Part shown: positions 45,316-53,852 of the stretch, in pieces
How the letters are laid out: each line of letters opens with the position of its first letter
Numbering within the stretch: the stretch's first letter is position 1
From: JAFDXJ01 sp038257845
GTDB taxonomy: Bacteria > Bacteroidota > Bacteroidia > Chitinophagales > Chitinophagaceae
Direction: 5' to 3'
Assembly (NCBI GenBank): GCA_038257845.1
Contig: JBBSQL010000013.1
Span: 1 to 64,000 of the forward strand
DNA: 64,000 nucleotides
The notes under the pieces: model-generated
Databases searched by the model: none
Told to the model about the DNA's origin: nothing
Seen by the model: the letters and a program-made list of their open reading frames with translations, nothing else
Translations under genes and position numbers: made by a program

Positions 45316-46233
45316 TCATGGCAATTGATATTGTTGAAAAAAATTCCATAATAAATCATTTGCATTGATTGCTGTTGAAGGTGGATCCGCATTTGGCCCT
45401 TCCGGAAAACCACCCGGCCAGCTATGTCCGCCATCGTTCGTTAAATAATATTGTATCGTTACATTATTAGTGCATGATGACCACTCCGTAAATGTATATA
45501 AATCATTGCTAAAAATTACCCGCGAAGGATCGCTGCAATTATTAATTAAAGAAAAAACATTTAAAACAGAATCAACCGGCGGATAATAAGAACCGCTCGA
45601 ACCATTACTATGGCCGCCTGTATAAACCACACGCTCATCCAGTTTGGAATGAAAATGCAATACGGGCATTGGCCTGGAAGGATTGCAGGGAGAAGACACG
45701 ACCAAGGTTGAACTGTTCGGTGCAATTGCAGCAATTTTGTAAGAAAGTTCGCATGCCAAACGATAACACATCATGCCACCATTTGAATGGCCTGTGGCAT
45801 ACACTTTTTTAGGATTAATTTTATATGTTGCAATCAACTGATCGATCAATGTACTGATGAATTTTACATCATCCACTTTGTTGGTGACTGCTTCACCGCA
45901 ACATTCTCCTGCATTCCAGGTTTTCACATCACCGGTTCCATCCGGGTAAACCACGATGAAGCCGGATGCATTTGCTTTTTCTGTTAACCCAGTCATTTTT
46001 TCAAATAAGCTTCCACTGCCGCCACCTCCATGTAAGGCTATGACCAGTGAAAAGTTAGATGAGTCATAATATTCCGGAGGAAGATTTACCAGGTAATTTC
46101 TTTTAATTCCATCAATGGTCATTGTTTCATTGGAGCGAAATGTTTGTTCATTCTGAGTAGCATCATTTTTTTTGCAACTACTAAAAAAAAGCATGCTGCA
46201 TGAAATGAAAAATAAAAGTAAAACACGCTTCAT
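45316..46233 (-). CDS. Lipoprotein esterase of the PHB depolymerase/LpqC family
   Basis: A 305-residue lipoprotein: signal 'MKRVLLLFFISCSMLFFSSC' with the lipobox Cys at position 20. The hydrolase has 'SLVIALHGGGGSGS' (oxyanion), the nucleophile Ser in 'YATGHSNGGMMCYRLA', a probable Asp in 'FHSKLDERVVYTGG' and His near 'GGHSWPGGFPEG'. This layout is the LpqC/polyhydroxybutyrate depolymerase-like group, which also contains feruloyl and acetylxylan esterases. Several Cys pairs ('GECCGEAV', 'NNCSDPS', 'WSSCTNN') suggest disulfides. It probably sits on the cell surface or in the periplasm. Substrate uncertain. Confidence 0.85.
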   Translation of the reverse strand: MKRVLLLFFISCSMLFFSSCKKNDATQNEQTFRSNETMTIDGIKRNYLVNLPPEYYDSSNFSLVIALHGGGGSGSLFEKMTGLTEKANASGFIVVYPDGTGDVKTWNAGECCGEAVTNKVDDVKFISTLIDQLIATYKINPKKVYATGHSNGGMMCYRLACELSYKIAAIAPNSSTLVVSSPCNPSRPMPVLHFHSKLDERVVYTGGHSNGSSGSYYPPVDSVLNVFSLINNCSDPSRVIFSNDLYTFTEWSSCTNNVTIQYYLTNDGGHSWPGGFPEGPNADPPSTAINANDLLWNFFQQYQLP

Positions 46234-46522
46234 GAAAAATTATTTTTTCATAAAAAATATTGTTTTCGGGTTTGAAGGTAATACCTGTTTCAATAAAAAT
46301 AAATTTTAAATAAATTAATATTTTAAATCCCCGGCTGATATTTCCATACAAAAATTGTTGGTTTCACATCAATAGTAGCGCAAAAAATAATTGGCATTAT
46401 ACTCAACAAATCGTACATTGCCTGAACACTTGCGAAAGTAGCCAGGCATAGCGACTATATGAAGGGTAAAAAAGACGCACATTAATTTATCTCCATCTTC
46501 CTCACTCATAAAAAAAATTACA

Positions 46523-47053
46523 ATGAAAAAAGCACTGTTAATTACTACAACTATTGTAATGTTATTTTCTTTAAGCTGTTCAAAATCATTACAAAAACCA
46601 CCAGGTGAAATACTTCCAGCAAATAATCCGGATGCAGTAAATAATACGAATTATATGCTTAATAATAAGGGTATTATTTATTCTGATACGATTGTAAATA
46701 TGATTGGTTACTGGAAAAATGTCAATCATATCGCCACAAAATCCGATGGCGAAATACTTACATTTGATCCATCACCTGGCGAACATTATGAGTTCAAGGA
46801 AGATAATAAAGCAGCTTTCAGTTCAGATATGTTAGGCCTTTATTTGCACCATGCTATTTATGCACAAAAAGATGCAAAAACAATTACTTTACAATACAAA
46901 GTTTATTGGACATGCTCGGAGTGCGGCGATCCAATTGATTCAGCGATCCGCGTATCTACACTCCCTGTACAATTTGATAAAAACGGGCTATGGGTTGTAT
47001 CCGTAGATAATGCATTTGGCGGCAAAACGATCTGGCGGTATAAAAGATTATAA
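46523..47053 (+). CDS. Small hypothetical lipoprotein
   Basis: A 176-residue protein with a lipoprotein signal ('MKKALLITTTIVMLFSLSC', Cys19). The mature part has a low-complexity linker ('PPGEILPANNPDAVNNTN') and a beta-rich domain with 'MIGYWKNVNHIATKSDGEI' and a 'WTCSECGDP' pair of Cys near the end. This resembles small lipocalin-like or META-like lipoproteins of Bacteroidota, but I do not recognise the family. A run of palindromic repeats follows it. Confidence 0.7.
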   Translation: MKKALLITTTIVMLFSLSCSKSLQKPPGEILPANNPDAVNNTNYMLNNKGIIYSDTIVNMIGYWKNVNHIATKSDGEILTFDPSPGEHYEFKEDNKAAFSSDMLGLYLHHAIYAQKDAKTITLQYKVYWTCSECGDPIDSAIRVSTLPVQFDKNGLWVVSVDNAFGGKTIWRYKRL

Positions 47054-47140
47054 TGTTCATTTATCCCTGTTAGAAATACTAATTTGTATATGAAAATTTT
47101 TAAAAAATAATAATACAATTTTGGACACTGGCCTGCAAGC

Positions 47141-47204
47141 TTTTGTTGGTGTCCCGTCAACAACTTTTTATTGAGCTTTTGTTGGTGTCCCCGCCAACAA
47201 TTTT
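47141..47204. repeat. Two adjacent GTTGGTG/GTTGGCG palindromes
   Basis: GTTGGTG-TCC-CGTCAAC near 47145 and GTTGGTGTCCCCGCCAAC near 47181. Both are preceded by GAGCTTTT or AAGCTTTT, the same left flank as at 45081. They lie in the otherwise empty 47054-47492 gap. Confidence 0.7.
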
Positions 47205-47230
47205 AAAATCTAATTCAAATTTATTTATGC

Positions 47231-47254
47231 AAACCGTTGGCGGGGACGCCAACA
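47231..47254. repeat. Inverted-orientation GTTGGCG palindrome
   Basis: CCGTTGGCGGGGACGCCAAC: the asymmetric centre shows this copy is on the opposite strand from its neighbours. Confidence 0.7.
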
Positions 47255-47356
47255 GCAGCTCTGCACCATCGCCATTCGCATGCAGGCAAAAATAAAAATT
47301 AAATTTTATTCAAAACATCTTAGAAAATACAAAATTGTTTTATACAACGCATCGCG

Positions 47357-47380
47357 CTTTTGTTGGCGTCCCGCCAACAA
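47357..47380. repeat. GTTGGCG palindrome
   Basis: CTTTTGTTGGCGTCCCGCC followed by AACAATTTTCAAATC. The same right flank (CAACAATTTTxAAATC) is found after the copy near 47181, so the repeated unit is longer than the hairpin. Confidence 0.7.
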
Positions 47381-47492
47381 TTTTCAAATCAGCTCAATAT
47401 TTATTCAAATAAAAAAAATCAAAATTGTTTTAATCAACGCATTGTTTATTTTTGAAATACTATTTACAAAATCAAAACAAAATCACCATCGC

Positions 47493-47957
47493 ATGCAACC
47501 CACTCCTCCCTATATAAAAATGCTTAAAATATTACATCTTGCTTTACTGATTGGCCAGGTTTTACTATCACTCGCGATGTTTTCATTGGTATATTTTAAT
47601 ATCAGCCAAATGTTTGAACTGGAAAGCATGTCGCAGGAAATTTTGATCGCAACAATTATACTTACCGCGATCGCCAGCCTGGGCGGAAATGGTTTTTTCA
47701 ATAAAAAATTAGCAGCCATTCAGCAAAATGATTTACCCGTTGCACAAAAACTGGAAGCATATCGTGCAGCCAATTTAATCCGTTGGGCGATGATGGAATT
47801 TGTAGTGATATTGTGTTGCGTGCTCTTTTTCTTAACAGGCAATTATTATATTCTTTTAGTTGTTGCCATCATGATTGTATTTTTCTTTACCACAAAACCC
47901 GGCACAGAAAAAACGCTGGCAGATTTGGAACTCAGTTTACCGGACCTGGATGTTTAA
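47493..47957 (+). CDS. Small membrane protein, unknown function
   Basis: A 154-residue protein from the ATG at 47493 (MQPTPPYIKMLKILHLALL). The frame is open for 71 codons upstream, but that section translates a palindromic repeat ('RFCWRPANNF') and is not credible coding. Four hydrophobic helices are visible: about 12-38, 50-66, 93-112 and 114-130, with 'NGFFNKKLAAIQQNDLPVAQKLEAYRAANLIRWAMMEF' as the cytoplasmic loop. No catalytic motif. Four-TM proteins like this are common orphans in Bacteroidota. Confidence 0.7.
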   Translation: MQPTPPYIKMLKILHLALLIGQVLLSLAMFSLVYFNISQMFELESMSQEILIATIILTAIASLGGNGFFNKKLAAIQQNDLPVAQKLEAYRAANLIRWAMMEFVVILCCVLFFLTGNYYILLVVAIMIVFFFTTKPGTEKTLADLELSLPDLDV

Positions 47958-48035
47958 AATAAAAAAAGATGGACACTTGTTTTGATAATTTTTCTTGTAT
48001 TTATTTTTGATGTTGATTTAAAAATTCTACCTGCC

Positions 48036-48108
48036 TTTGGTGGCGTCCCGCCAACATCTTTTGCAATGAAAAAATATATTCAAGAATTGTTGGCGGGACG
48101 CCAACAAA
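48036..48108. repeat. Pair of oppositely oriented GTTGGCG palindromes
   Basis: GGTGGCGTCCCGCCAAC near 48038 and GTTGGCGGGACGCCAAC near 48088, about 30 bp apart and facing opposite ways, forming a larger cruciform-capable unit upstream of the LtrA promoter. Confidence 0.7.
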
Positions 48109-48131
48109 AGCGCGAAAAAAAGTTTATAGCA

Positions 48132-48163
48132 TTTGCATTTTAACTTCACGCTGATTATTTTTG
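48132..48163 (+). promoter_or_regulatory. Promoter of ltrA-like gene (leaderless layout)
   Basis: TTTG at 48132-48135, 20 bp, TATTTTTG at 48156-48163: an exact match to the Bacteroidota -33/-7 consensus. Only 4 bp separate it from the ATG at 48168, so transcription should start at the start codon. Confidence 0.7.
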
Positions 48164-48167
48164 TAAA

Positions 48168-49376
48168 ATGACATCTTCCGCAGAAAATGAAAACCATTCC
48201 TGGTGGGGGCCACCAAAAAAATTTTCTACGAACGATCAGGAAAGAAAAATATCCTGGCTGGAACTTTTTTTTGACCTGGTATATGTCATTGCCATCTCTA
48301 CGATTACACATGAAGTAGCACTGCATTTCAGCGTGGACGCTTTGCTTGTTTATTTTTATCTTTTTGTAATTATTTTTTGGGGCTGGCTCAATAGCAGCCT
48401 GTATTATGACCTGCATGGCACGGAAGGCCTGCGGACAAAATTAATGACGCTCTGGCAAATCCTCATCATTGCTGCACTCATCATTACATTACGCATTGAT
48501 CCGGCACATGCGGCTTTCAACAGCACCATCGTGTTATTAATTATGCAAATCTATATCACTTATCTCTGGTGGAGTGTTGGTATATATGACAAAGATCACC
48601 GCAAATTAAATTTACCGTATACCATTTTATACCTCGTTTCATTTGCATGTATGTTCGCTACTTTATTCGTTAATGAAGCGAATGCGCGTATATTATTTTA
48701 TGGCACTTTGTTATTGAATTGTTTACCCCCTTTCGTTTCTTATTTTTTACAAAAAACAAAGATCAGCAGCCTTACACTTTCATCCAGTATGACGGAGCGG
48801 CTGGGATTATTTACCACGATTGTTTTTGGCGAAGTAATGCTGGGTGTGATCAATGGTGTCATCGAATTGAATCAATTGAATACTGAAACCTGGTGGATGT
48901 TTATTATTTCCACAGGCATTGTGTTTGCACTTTGGTGGTTATTTTTTACAGTGGTATCTGATAGAAGATGCAAGGGAGATTTACTGAACAGCAGCATTTT
49001 TGAATTACTATTTATTCCCACACTTATTGGTTTGGGTATGCTGGGCGCATCCTTCAGCGACTTGTTTAAAAACGCCGGCACACAAGGGTTACAGGCAGAA
49101 TGGGTCACGCGGACTTTCGGATATTCCATTAGTATATTCCTGCTGGGCATTAGTGCCATGATGCCATTATTAATATATAAAAAAAAATTTTTACCATTTA
49201 AAAAAATCGCCACAAGTGCGATCATAATCACTGCAATGCTGTTGATTATAATTTTCAGTCTTGCCCCGGGGTATGCATTGGTATTCCAATTATTAATCGT
49301 GCTCATCCTATTATTAGCATTGATATTATTTTTAAATTTAACCTGGTTTCGGATGATGAAGTGGGAGAAAAATTAG
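48168..49376 (+). CDS. Low-temperature-requirement protein A (LtrA) family
   Basis: A 402-residue polytopic membrane protein with about ten hydrophobic helices. The family signature is 'WWGPPKKFSTNDQERKISWLELFFDLVYVIAIS', later 'SMTERLGLFTTIVFGEVMLGVINGV'. LtrA proteins were named after a Listeria cold-growth gene, but their biochemical function is not known. The start ATG 48168 follows an ideal promoter with no leader. The promoter block is duplicated before the next gene. Confidence 0.88.
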   Translation: MTSSAENENHSWWGPPKKFSTNDQERKISWLELFFDLVYVIAISTITHEVALHFSVDALLVYFYLFVIIFWGWLNSSLYYDLHGTEGLRTKLMTLWQILIIAALIITLRIDPAHAAFNSTIVLLIMQIYITYLWWSVGIYDKDHRKLNLPYTILYLVSFACMFATLFVNEANARILFYGTLLLNCLPPFVSYFLQKTKISSLTLSSSMTERLGLFTTIVFGEVMLGVINGVIELNQLNTETWWMFIISTGIVFALWWLFFTVVSDRRCKGDLLNSSIFELLFIPTLIGLGMLGASFSDLFKNAGTQGLQAEWVTRTFGYSISIFLLGISAMMPLLIYKKKFLPFKKIATSAIIITAMLLIIIFSLAPGYALVFQLLIVLILLLALILFLNLTWFRMMKWEKN

Positions 49377-49421
49377 GGAGTAATATTTCATGTGATTTGA
49401 TAGAGGAAAATAATTATTGCA

Positions 49422-49453
49422 TTTGCATGTTAACCTCATGCTGATTATTTTTG
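49422..49453 (+). promoter_or_regulatory. Second copy of the leaderless promoter
   Basis: TTTG at 49422-49425, 20 bp, TATTTTTG at 49446-49453, then 4 bp to the ATG at 49458. The 41 bp here match the block before 48168 at about 36 positions. Confidence 0.7.
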
Positions 49454-49457
49454 TTGA

Positions 49458-50393
49458 ATGAAATTCCTTTTAATAATTATCACCGTACTTATTTGTTTTA
49501 ACTCGAATGCTCAAAAAAATAAGTATTACGACCTTAACTGGAAACCCAGTTCTGTTGCGAATGCACGTTTTTATTCAAAAATTATAAAAGCAGATAGCGG
49601 CTGGTACCGGCAGGATTATTTTTTTGCCAACAATACTTTACAAATGACCGGCTTATTTGAGGACCAGGATTGTCTCATTGAAAACGGGTATTTTAAATTT
49701 TATTATTTGGGCGGAATCCCCGAAAGCATGGGCCGTTATGTGCATGGAAAAAAAGAAGGTTTATGGCTGCATTTTTATCCCTATGGAGTAATGAAAGATT
49801 CTACAGAATACATGGATGGAAAACCTGCAGGCACTGCATTAAAGTGGTATCAAAATGGCTATCTGGCAGACTCTGCTGTTTATAATGCGGATGGAACTGC
49901 GTTGGAAATTCAATGGGATTCCAGGGGAAACCTTTCCGGTGCAGGCAGGCTGAAAGATGGAAAACTGAATGGCCCCTGGCAATTTTTTTATGACTATGGA
50001 AGACTTGCCGCACGTGAATCTTATGATACAGGAAAATTGTTGAGCAGGGAATATTATGACAAGGAAGGCAATCTCGAAGACACAGCCAGCAAGGATCGCT
50101 TGGCCATGTTTCCAGGGGGATTAGATGCCTGGGGAAAATTCATTGCAAATAGCATCGGTGATCCCAATACCAATGATGTCAATACTGCATATCATATTAC
50201 CATGCTTTTATCTGCCACGATTGATGAAGATGGAAATATTATAGAACCATATATCAGTGTGCCGTATGATAATAATTTTGATAAAAAGGCGCTGCAAATT
50301 TTTTATGAATCGCCCAAATGGTTGCCGGCCATAAAACATAACCGGCCAGTCCTGTCGCTGGTTTCACAGCCGGTGAGTTTTGAGGTGAGGTGA
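49458..50393 (+). CDS. Secreted MORN-like repeat protein with TonB-C-like end
   Basis: A 311-residue exported protein (signal MKFLLIIITVLICFNSNAQ). Residues about 60-210 contain MORN/YwqK-type repeats, each with a G-x-Y/W-x-x-x-Y/W core: 'IENGYFKFYYLGG', 'KKEGLWLHFYPYG', 'KPAGTALKWYQNG', 'KLNGPWQFFYDYG'. The C-terminal 90 residues ('FPGGLDAWGKFI' to 'LVSQPVSFEVR') resemble the TonB C-terminal fold used by energy transducers and related periplasmic proteins, with 'ATIDEDGNI' and 'WLPAIKHNRPV'. Proteins of this layout are common in Bacteroidota; function unknown. Confidence 0.75.
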   Translation: MKFLLIIITVLICFNSNAQKNKYYDLNWKPSSVANARFYSKIIKADSGWYRQDYFFANNTLQMTGLFEDQDCLIENGYFKFYYLGGIPESMGRYVHGKKEGLWLHFYPYGVMKDSTEYMDGKPAGTALKWYQNGYLADSAVYNADGTALEIQWDSRGNLSGAGRLKDGKLNGPWQFFYDYGRLAARESYDTGKLLSREYYDKEGNLEDTASKDRLAMFPGGLDAWGKFIANSIGDPNTNDVNTAYHITMLLSATIDEDGNIIEPYISVPYDNNFDKKALQIFYESPKWLPAIKHNRPVLSLVSQPVSFEVR

Positions 50394-50501
50394 ATAAAAA
50401 AGATTAAAGGTGATGGTAGTAAAATATGGGATGTGATTGACAATAAGGTGGGGATTGTGTGGGAGACGGAGTGAAGAATTGGTAAAATGTAATTATAGAA
50501 T

Positions 50502-52877
50502 TTAAATTTGAATACCAAATTTTTTTAATTTCTTGATTGACTCAAAAGCTTTAATTGAAGCCTGTTCTTTTATATTTTCCTTTTTAGTTATGTTATTAAA
50601 AACTGATTTAATATTTTCTAATTCCAAATTATCAAATACTTTAGTTTGAGTCGCTAAATCTATAATTCTTTTCCATTCATCCTTTGATAAAAGAAGTAAT
50701 TTATCGTATACAAATTTTATTTCAACGACTTCGTTTTCATCTATATTGGATAATAATCTTATTTTATCTGTTAGAGATGGGTTTACATAAATATAGTTAA
50801 GAACTTTTTTGCCAAAAGAAATTTCCCTGGGTGTAAGATTTTTGTGTTCCTTAATCTTTTTTAGTAAATCAAAAGACAACGAAAAATCAAATCCTTCTAT
50901 TCTGTTTTTGTCTAGGTAGGTTAAAAACCCATCCCAAAATTTCAAACCCATTTTTTGAATTTCACTAATTTGGAAAATAGTATCTTCTAAATTATTGGCA
51001 TCAACTTCCCTTTCGTTTTCTCTGTGTTTTTTTTCTTCTTCTGAAATCAGATATTCTTTTAATATTTCTATTAAATTTTCAGAATAACGGGTCGATTTTA
51101 AATTATTCCAAGAGGAATCTCTCTTCGCATATTCGGATATCAGAGAATTTTTTGCAGATAAAACCAAGTGCTCATATACAAAAACCAGAAGCTGTTTAAA
51201 ATGATTATTCAGATTATCGTCTGTTTCTTGATCCGCATATATTTTCCACAAATCAAGTCGATTATTAGTCAGAAAATGAAAATAAGAAACCGTATAAGCA
51301 ACAGCAAAAGATTTGAGATTTGTATCTCCAATAGCATCTGCATTTTTTCTGCCAAATAATTTGTCTATGATTTTAAAAATAATTGCATTAGCTATTAATT
51401 TTCGGTAAAAATTTTCACCTGGTAATTTATTTTTACTAACTAATTCATTTATTTTTTTCATGAAAAAAATAAAATTCTTTTGAGAACCTTGTGAGACATG
51501 ATTTGGTTCTAACTCCCATAAATTGATAAACTTAGCAACATCAGATTTCACAAATTTTAGTTGTGGTGGATTTTGTTCTTTAAATACTCTTTGATGAGTA
51601 TGTGTTTGTTTATTTAGCGTCTCTCTATACTGTCCATTTGTACGTTCAAAATACCATAAACGTGATTGACTCCTATTTTCGGGGTTAATTACATATTTTT
51701 TTCGAGAAAGATTTTCTATCTGTATAAAATATAGATTATTAGAAGTTAAATCCAGTTCCGATACTTTGTTCTGACTATTTGCAAATCGTGAAATGTTGGG
51801 AACCTCTTTAATTTTCTGCTCTTTATCTTTTATAACTGTTAGTTTCATCTGAACAAAAATTTTACTCAAATCAGCATCTTTAAACTTTTTTTGCGTGTGA
51901 TAAAGTGATGCCGTAGTTTGCCCCCCATTCACTATCTGAAAATCATTTAATCTGGAAATTACTAATTGATTATCAACTATCTCTGTTACTACACTTTCAG
52001 CCGTTGTTGTAATTCCATTGTTATATGGTAAGAACATTTGCGGTTTATTTCGGATTGTATCTCTTATACCTTTATTAAATTTTCCTGCTTGTCCTAAAAA
52101 AGCACGAACGTTACTTTCTAACAACTCATTGGAATATTCCTTATATAATTTTGCCAAAACTTCGCCTGGAATAATTGCTAAATAACAATCATATAAATCA
52201 TCTATTTCAGGAACTTTCAGACATTGTAAACCATCTCCATTTTCAGTAAATTTTTTAATATCAATTTCTATTGGCTCATGTGTACTGTTAGATTCATTAA
52301 TTTTAAATAATCTTGAGATGTCCCAGGTGTGGACAAAAACATCGATATCATTTATTAGAATTTTTTCTTTTTCGTGATTCGAAAAGCCATTTATTAAAAA
52401 ATAAACATTAATTCTATCAAATTCTTTTCCCTGTTTGCCAATTATCTTGATCAATTCATATAATTCTGCATGTGATTTGTCAATGTAATCAATATGGCGT
52501 TTTAAAGCTGAATTTATAAACCGCTTAATCTGATTCAGTGATTTTGTATATTCATCCTTGGTAATATTATATTCATAACTATCAGTTTTGTAGTAAGTAA
52601 TAAACAAATCAAGAGTTTCGAAAGATGCTTTGTTGTTTTCGTCATTGAACAAATCTTTAAGACAATAGCCGTTAATTTTCCAATCAATACCCCCTTGACT
52701 GTTAGGATGAATATAAGACAAAACTCTTGCTCCTTCAGATTTCCCTATGGATTCAAAAACTTCAATGCAGTATTCTGTAAATTTATCTTCAAAACTTGCT
52801 CCCTCTCCATCAGAATACACCAAAGAAGCCACATCTGATTTGAGTTCTTCAATATAACTTTGTAAAGCTCTTTCCAT
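50502..52877 (-). CDS. AIPR family protein of the MORC-Z1 modification operon
   Basis: A 791-residue protein. The AIPR (abortive infection phage resistance) signature is clear: 'MFLPYNNGITTTAESV' (residues 281-296) and 'NDFQIVNGGQTTASLYHTQ' (311-329), followed by 'IFVQMKLTVIKD' and 'ISRFANSQNKVSELDL'. An N-terminal part (about 1-180) precedes it, and the C-terminal 300 residues are helical and charged without a family I can name. AIPR proteins recur in phage-resistance loci but their biochemical activity is not established to my knowledge. It is the last gene of the operon, 3 bp after the nuclease-like gene. Confidence 0.85.
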   Translation of the reverse strand: MERALQSYIEELKSDVASLVYSDGEGASFEDKFTEYCIEVFESIGKSEGARVLSYIHPNSQGGIDWKINGYCLKDLFNDENNKASFETLDLFITYYKTDSYEYNITKDEYTKSLNQIKRFINSALKRHIDYIDKSHAELYELIKIIGKQGKEFDRINVYFLINGFSNHEKEKILINDIDVFVHTWDISRLFKINESNSTHEPIEIDIKKFTENGDGLQCLKVPEIDDLYDCYLAIIPGEVLAKLYKEYSNELLESNVRAFLGQAGKFNKGIRDTIRNKPQMFLPYNNGITTTAESVVTEIVDNQLVISRLNDFQIVNGGQTTASLYHTQKKFKDADLSKIFVQMKLTVIKDKEQKIKEVPNISRFANSQNKVSELDLTSNNLYFIQIENLSRKKYVINPENRSQSRLWYFERTNGQYRETLNKQTHTHQRVFKEQNPPQLKFVKSDVAKFINLWELEPNHVSQGSQKNFIFFMKKINELVSKNKLPGENFYRKLIANAIIFKIIDKLFGRKNADAIGDTNLKSFAVAYTVSYFHFLTNNRLDLWKIYADQETDDNLNNHFKQLLVFVYEHLVLSAKNSLISEYAKRDSSWNNLKSTRYSENLIEILKEYLISEEEKKHRENEREVDANNLEDTIFQISEIQKMGLKFWDGFLTYLDKNRIEGFDFSLSFDLLKKIKEHKNLTPREISFGKKVLNYIYVNPSLTDKIRLLSNIDENEVVEIKFVYDKLLLLSKDEWKRIIDLATQTKVFDNLELENIKSVFNNITKKENIKEQASIKAFESIKKLKKFGIQI

Positions 52878-52880
52878 TAA

Positions 52881-53849
52881 TTAAATCTTTTGAATAATTT
52901 TCTCTTCTTCTGTAATAAATTTTTCTGCAGCAGAAAGTTCTATAAAATATGATGCATTGTAAACTCCTAATGGGAGATCATCCTTTATTATTTTTGGAAA
53001 ATCAGAACTAACAGTAAAAATAAAAGCCTTTTTTACTAAATACATTGTATTATAATGTTCTCTGTCTTCATCAACATATCCTATTAGTAATAATCTTTCG
53101 TTGAAGTATTTAAGCTCGTCAAAATTTAAGGAAATTCTTTCTCTCATTTGAGCAACCAAAGAATTTAGAGAAAACCCATTTTCCTTTACCTCTTCAACTG
53201 TATATAAAAACAAAAATAATTCACTTAAACTTTGAGTATCTAATTGCCTCTCGGATGTAATTTTAATTTTCGGATGTTTTGACGAAGTAAATTTTATTTC
53301 AATTCCCACTGAACCGAAAACGAAATCTTTATCTTCAAAATCAGGACCAGTCCAGGCGTTTAAAATACTTGTAAACGGTTTTTGATTCTCTGATGACCAA
53401 TTAATAAATAATAATTCTCCGATCAATCCTTTTTGCTGTTCAGTTGTCAACCCGCTGTAGTTCATTTTATCAAAAAGTTTTTTCCATTTTGATATTACAT
53501 TTAGTGTTGTTGTCACTGCTTCATTTTCTGTAACATTTTCAAAAATATCCTCCAGTATATTTTGAATGAACAATGAAAATATATCTTTCAAATCGTTATC
53601 CAAAAGATAGATATTTAGCTCAAATGTGTTTTCAGTTTCAAAAGAAAAAATGGCAACTCCTTTAAAACGATAGTTTTTCAGTTCAGGGATTCCTACTTTT
53701 TTTGAAACAGACATAATGTACAGAAGTTGCCCCGTAATGTTATTAGTAGCCGCATAACAATTTAAATGCGGAATATCTTCAATTTTCGTTTTTATGATTA
53801 TATCGCCTGTTGGTTTCTGAGTATCCCAGATTGCATTGATGTTTACCAT
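52881..53849 (-). CDS. PD-(D/E)XK motif protein (putative nuclease)
   Basis: A 322-residue protein. The nuclease core is visible as Glu145 in 'KGLIGELLFINW', the acidic 'TGPDFEDKDFVFG' (residues 168-179) and Glu184-x-Lys186 in 'GIEIKFTSS', the E...D...E-x-K arrangement of restriction-endonuclease-fold enzymes. The N-terminal 120 residues are beta-rich. It sits between the Z1 ATPase (3-bp gap) and the AIPR protein (3-bp gap). In this context it is the most likely DNA-cutting subunit. Its specificity probably depends on the ATPases and the methylation mark made by the operon's methyltransferase. Confidence 0.85.
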   Translation of the reverse strand: MVNINAIWDTQKPTGDIIIKTKIEDIPHLNCYAATNNITGQLLYIMSVSKKVGIPELKNYRFKGVAIFSFETENTFELNIYLLDNDLKDIFSLFIQNILEDIFENVTENEAVTTTLNVISKWKKLFDKMNYSGLTTEQQKGLIGELLFINWSSENQKPFTSILNAWTGPDFEDKDFVFGSVGIEIKFTSSKHPKIKITSERQLDTQSLSELFLFLYTVEEVKENGFSLNSLVAQMRERISLNFDELKYFNERLLLIGYVDEDREHYNTMYLVKKAFIFTVSSDFPKIIKDDLPLGVYNASYFIELSAAEKFITEEEKIIQKI

Positions 53850-53852
53850 AGT

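Noticed and set aside
47280..47492. N-terminal extension of the small membrane protein gene
   Set aside because: The extension translates a palindromic repeat and lysine/isoleucine-rich noise; the ATG at 47493 starts the conserved-looking hydrophobic protein.
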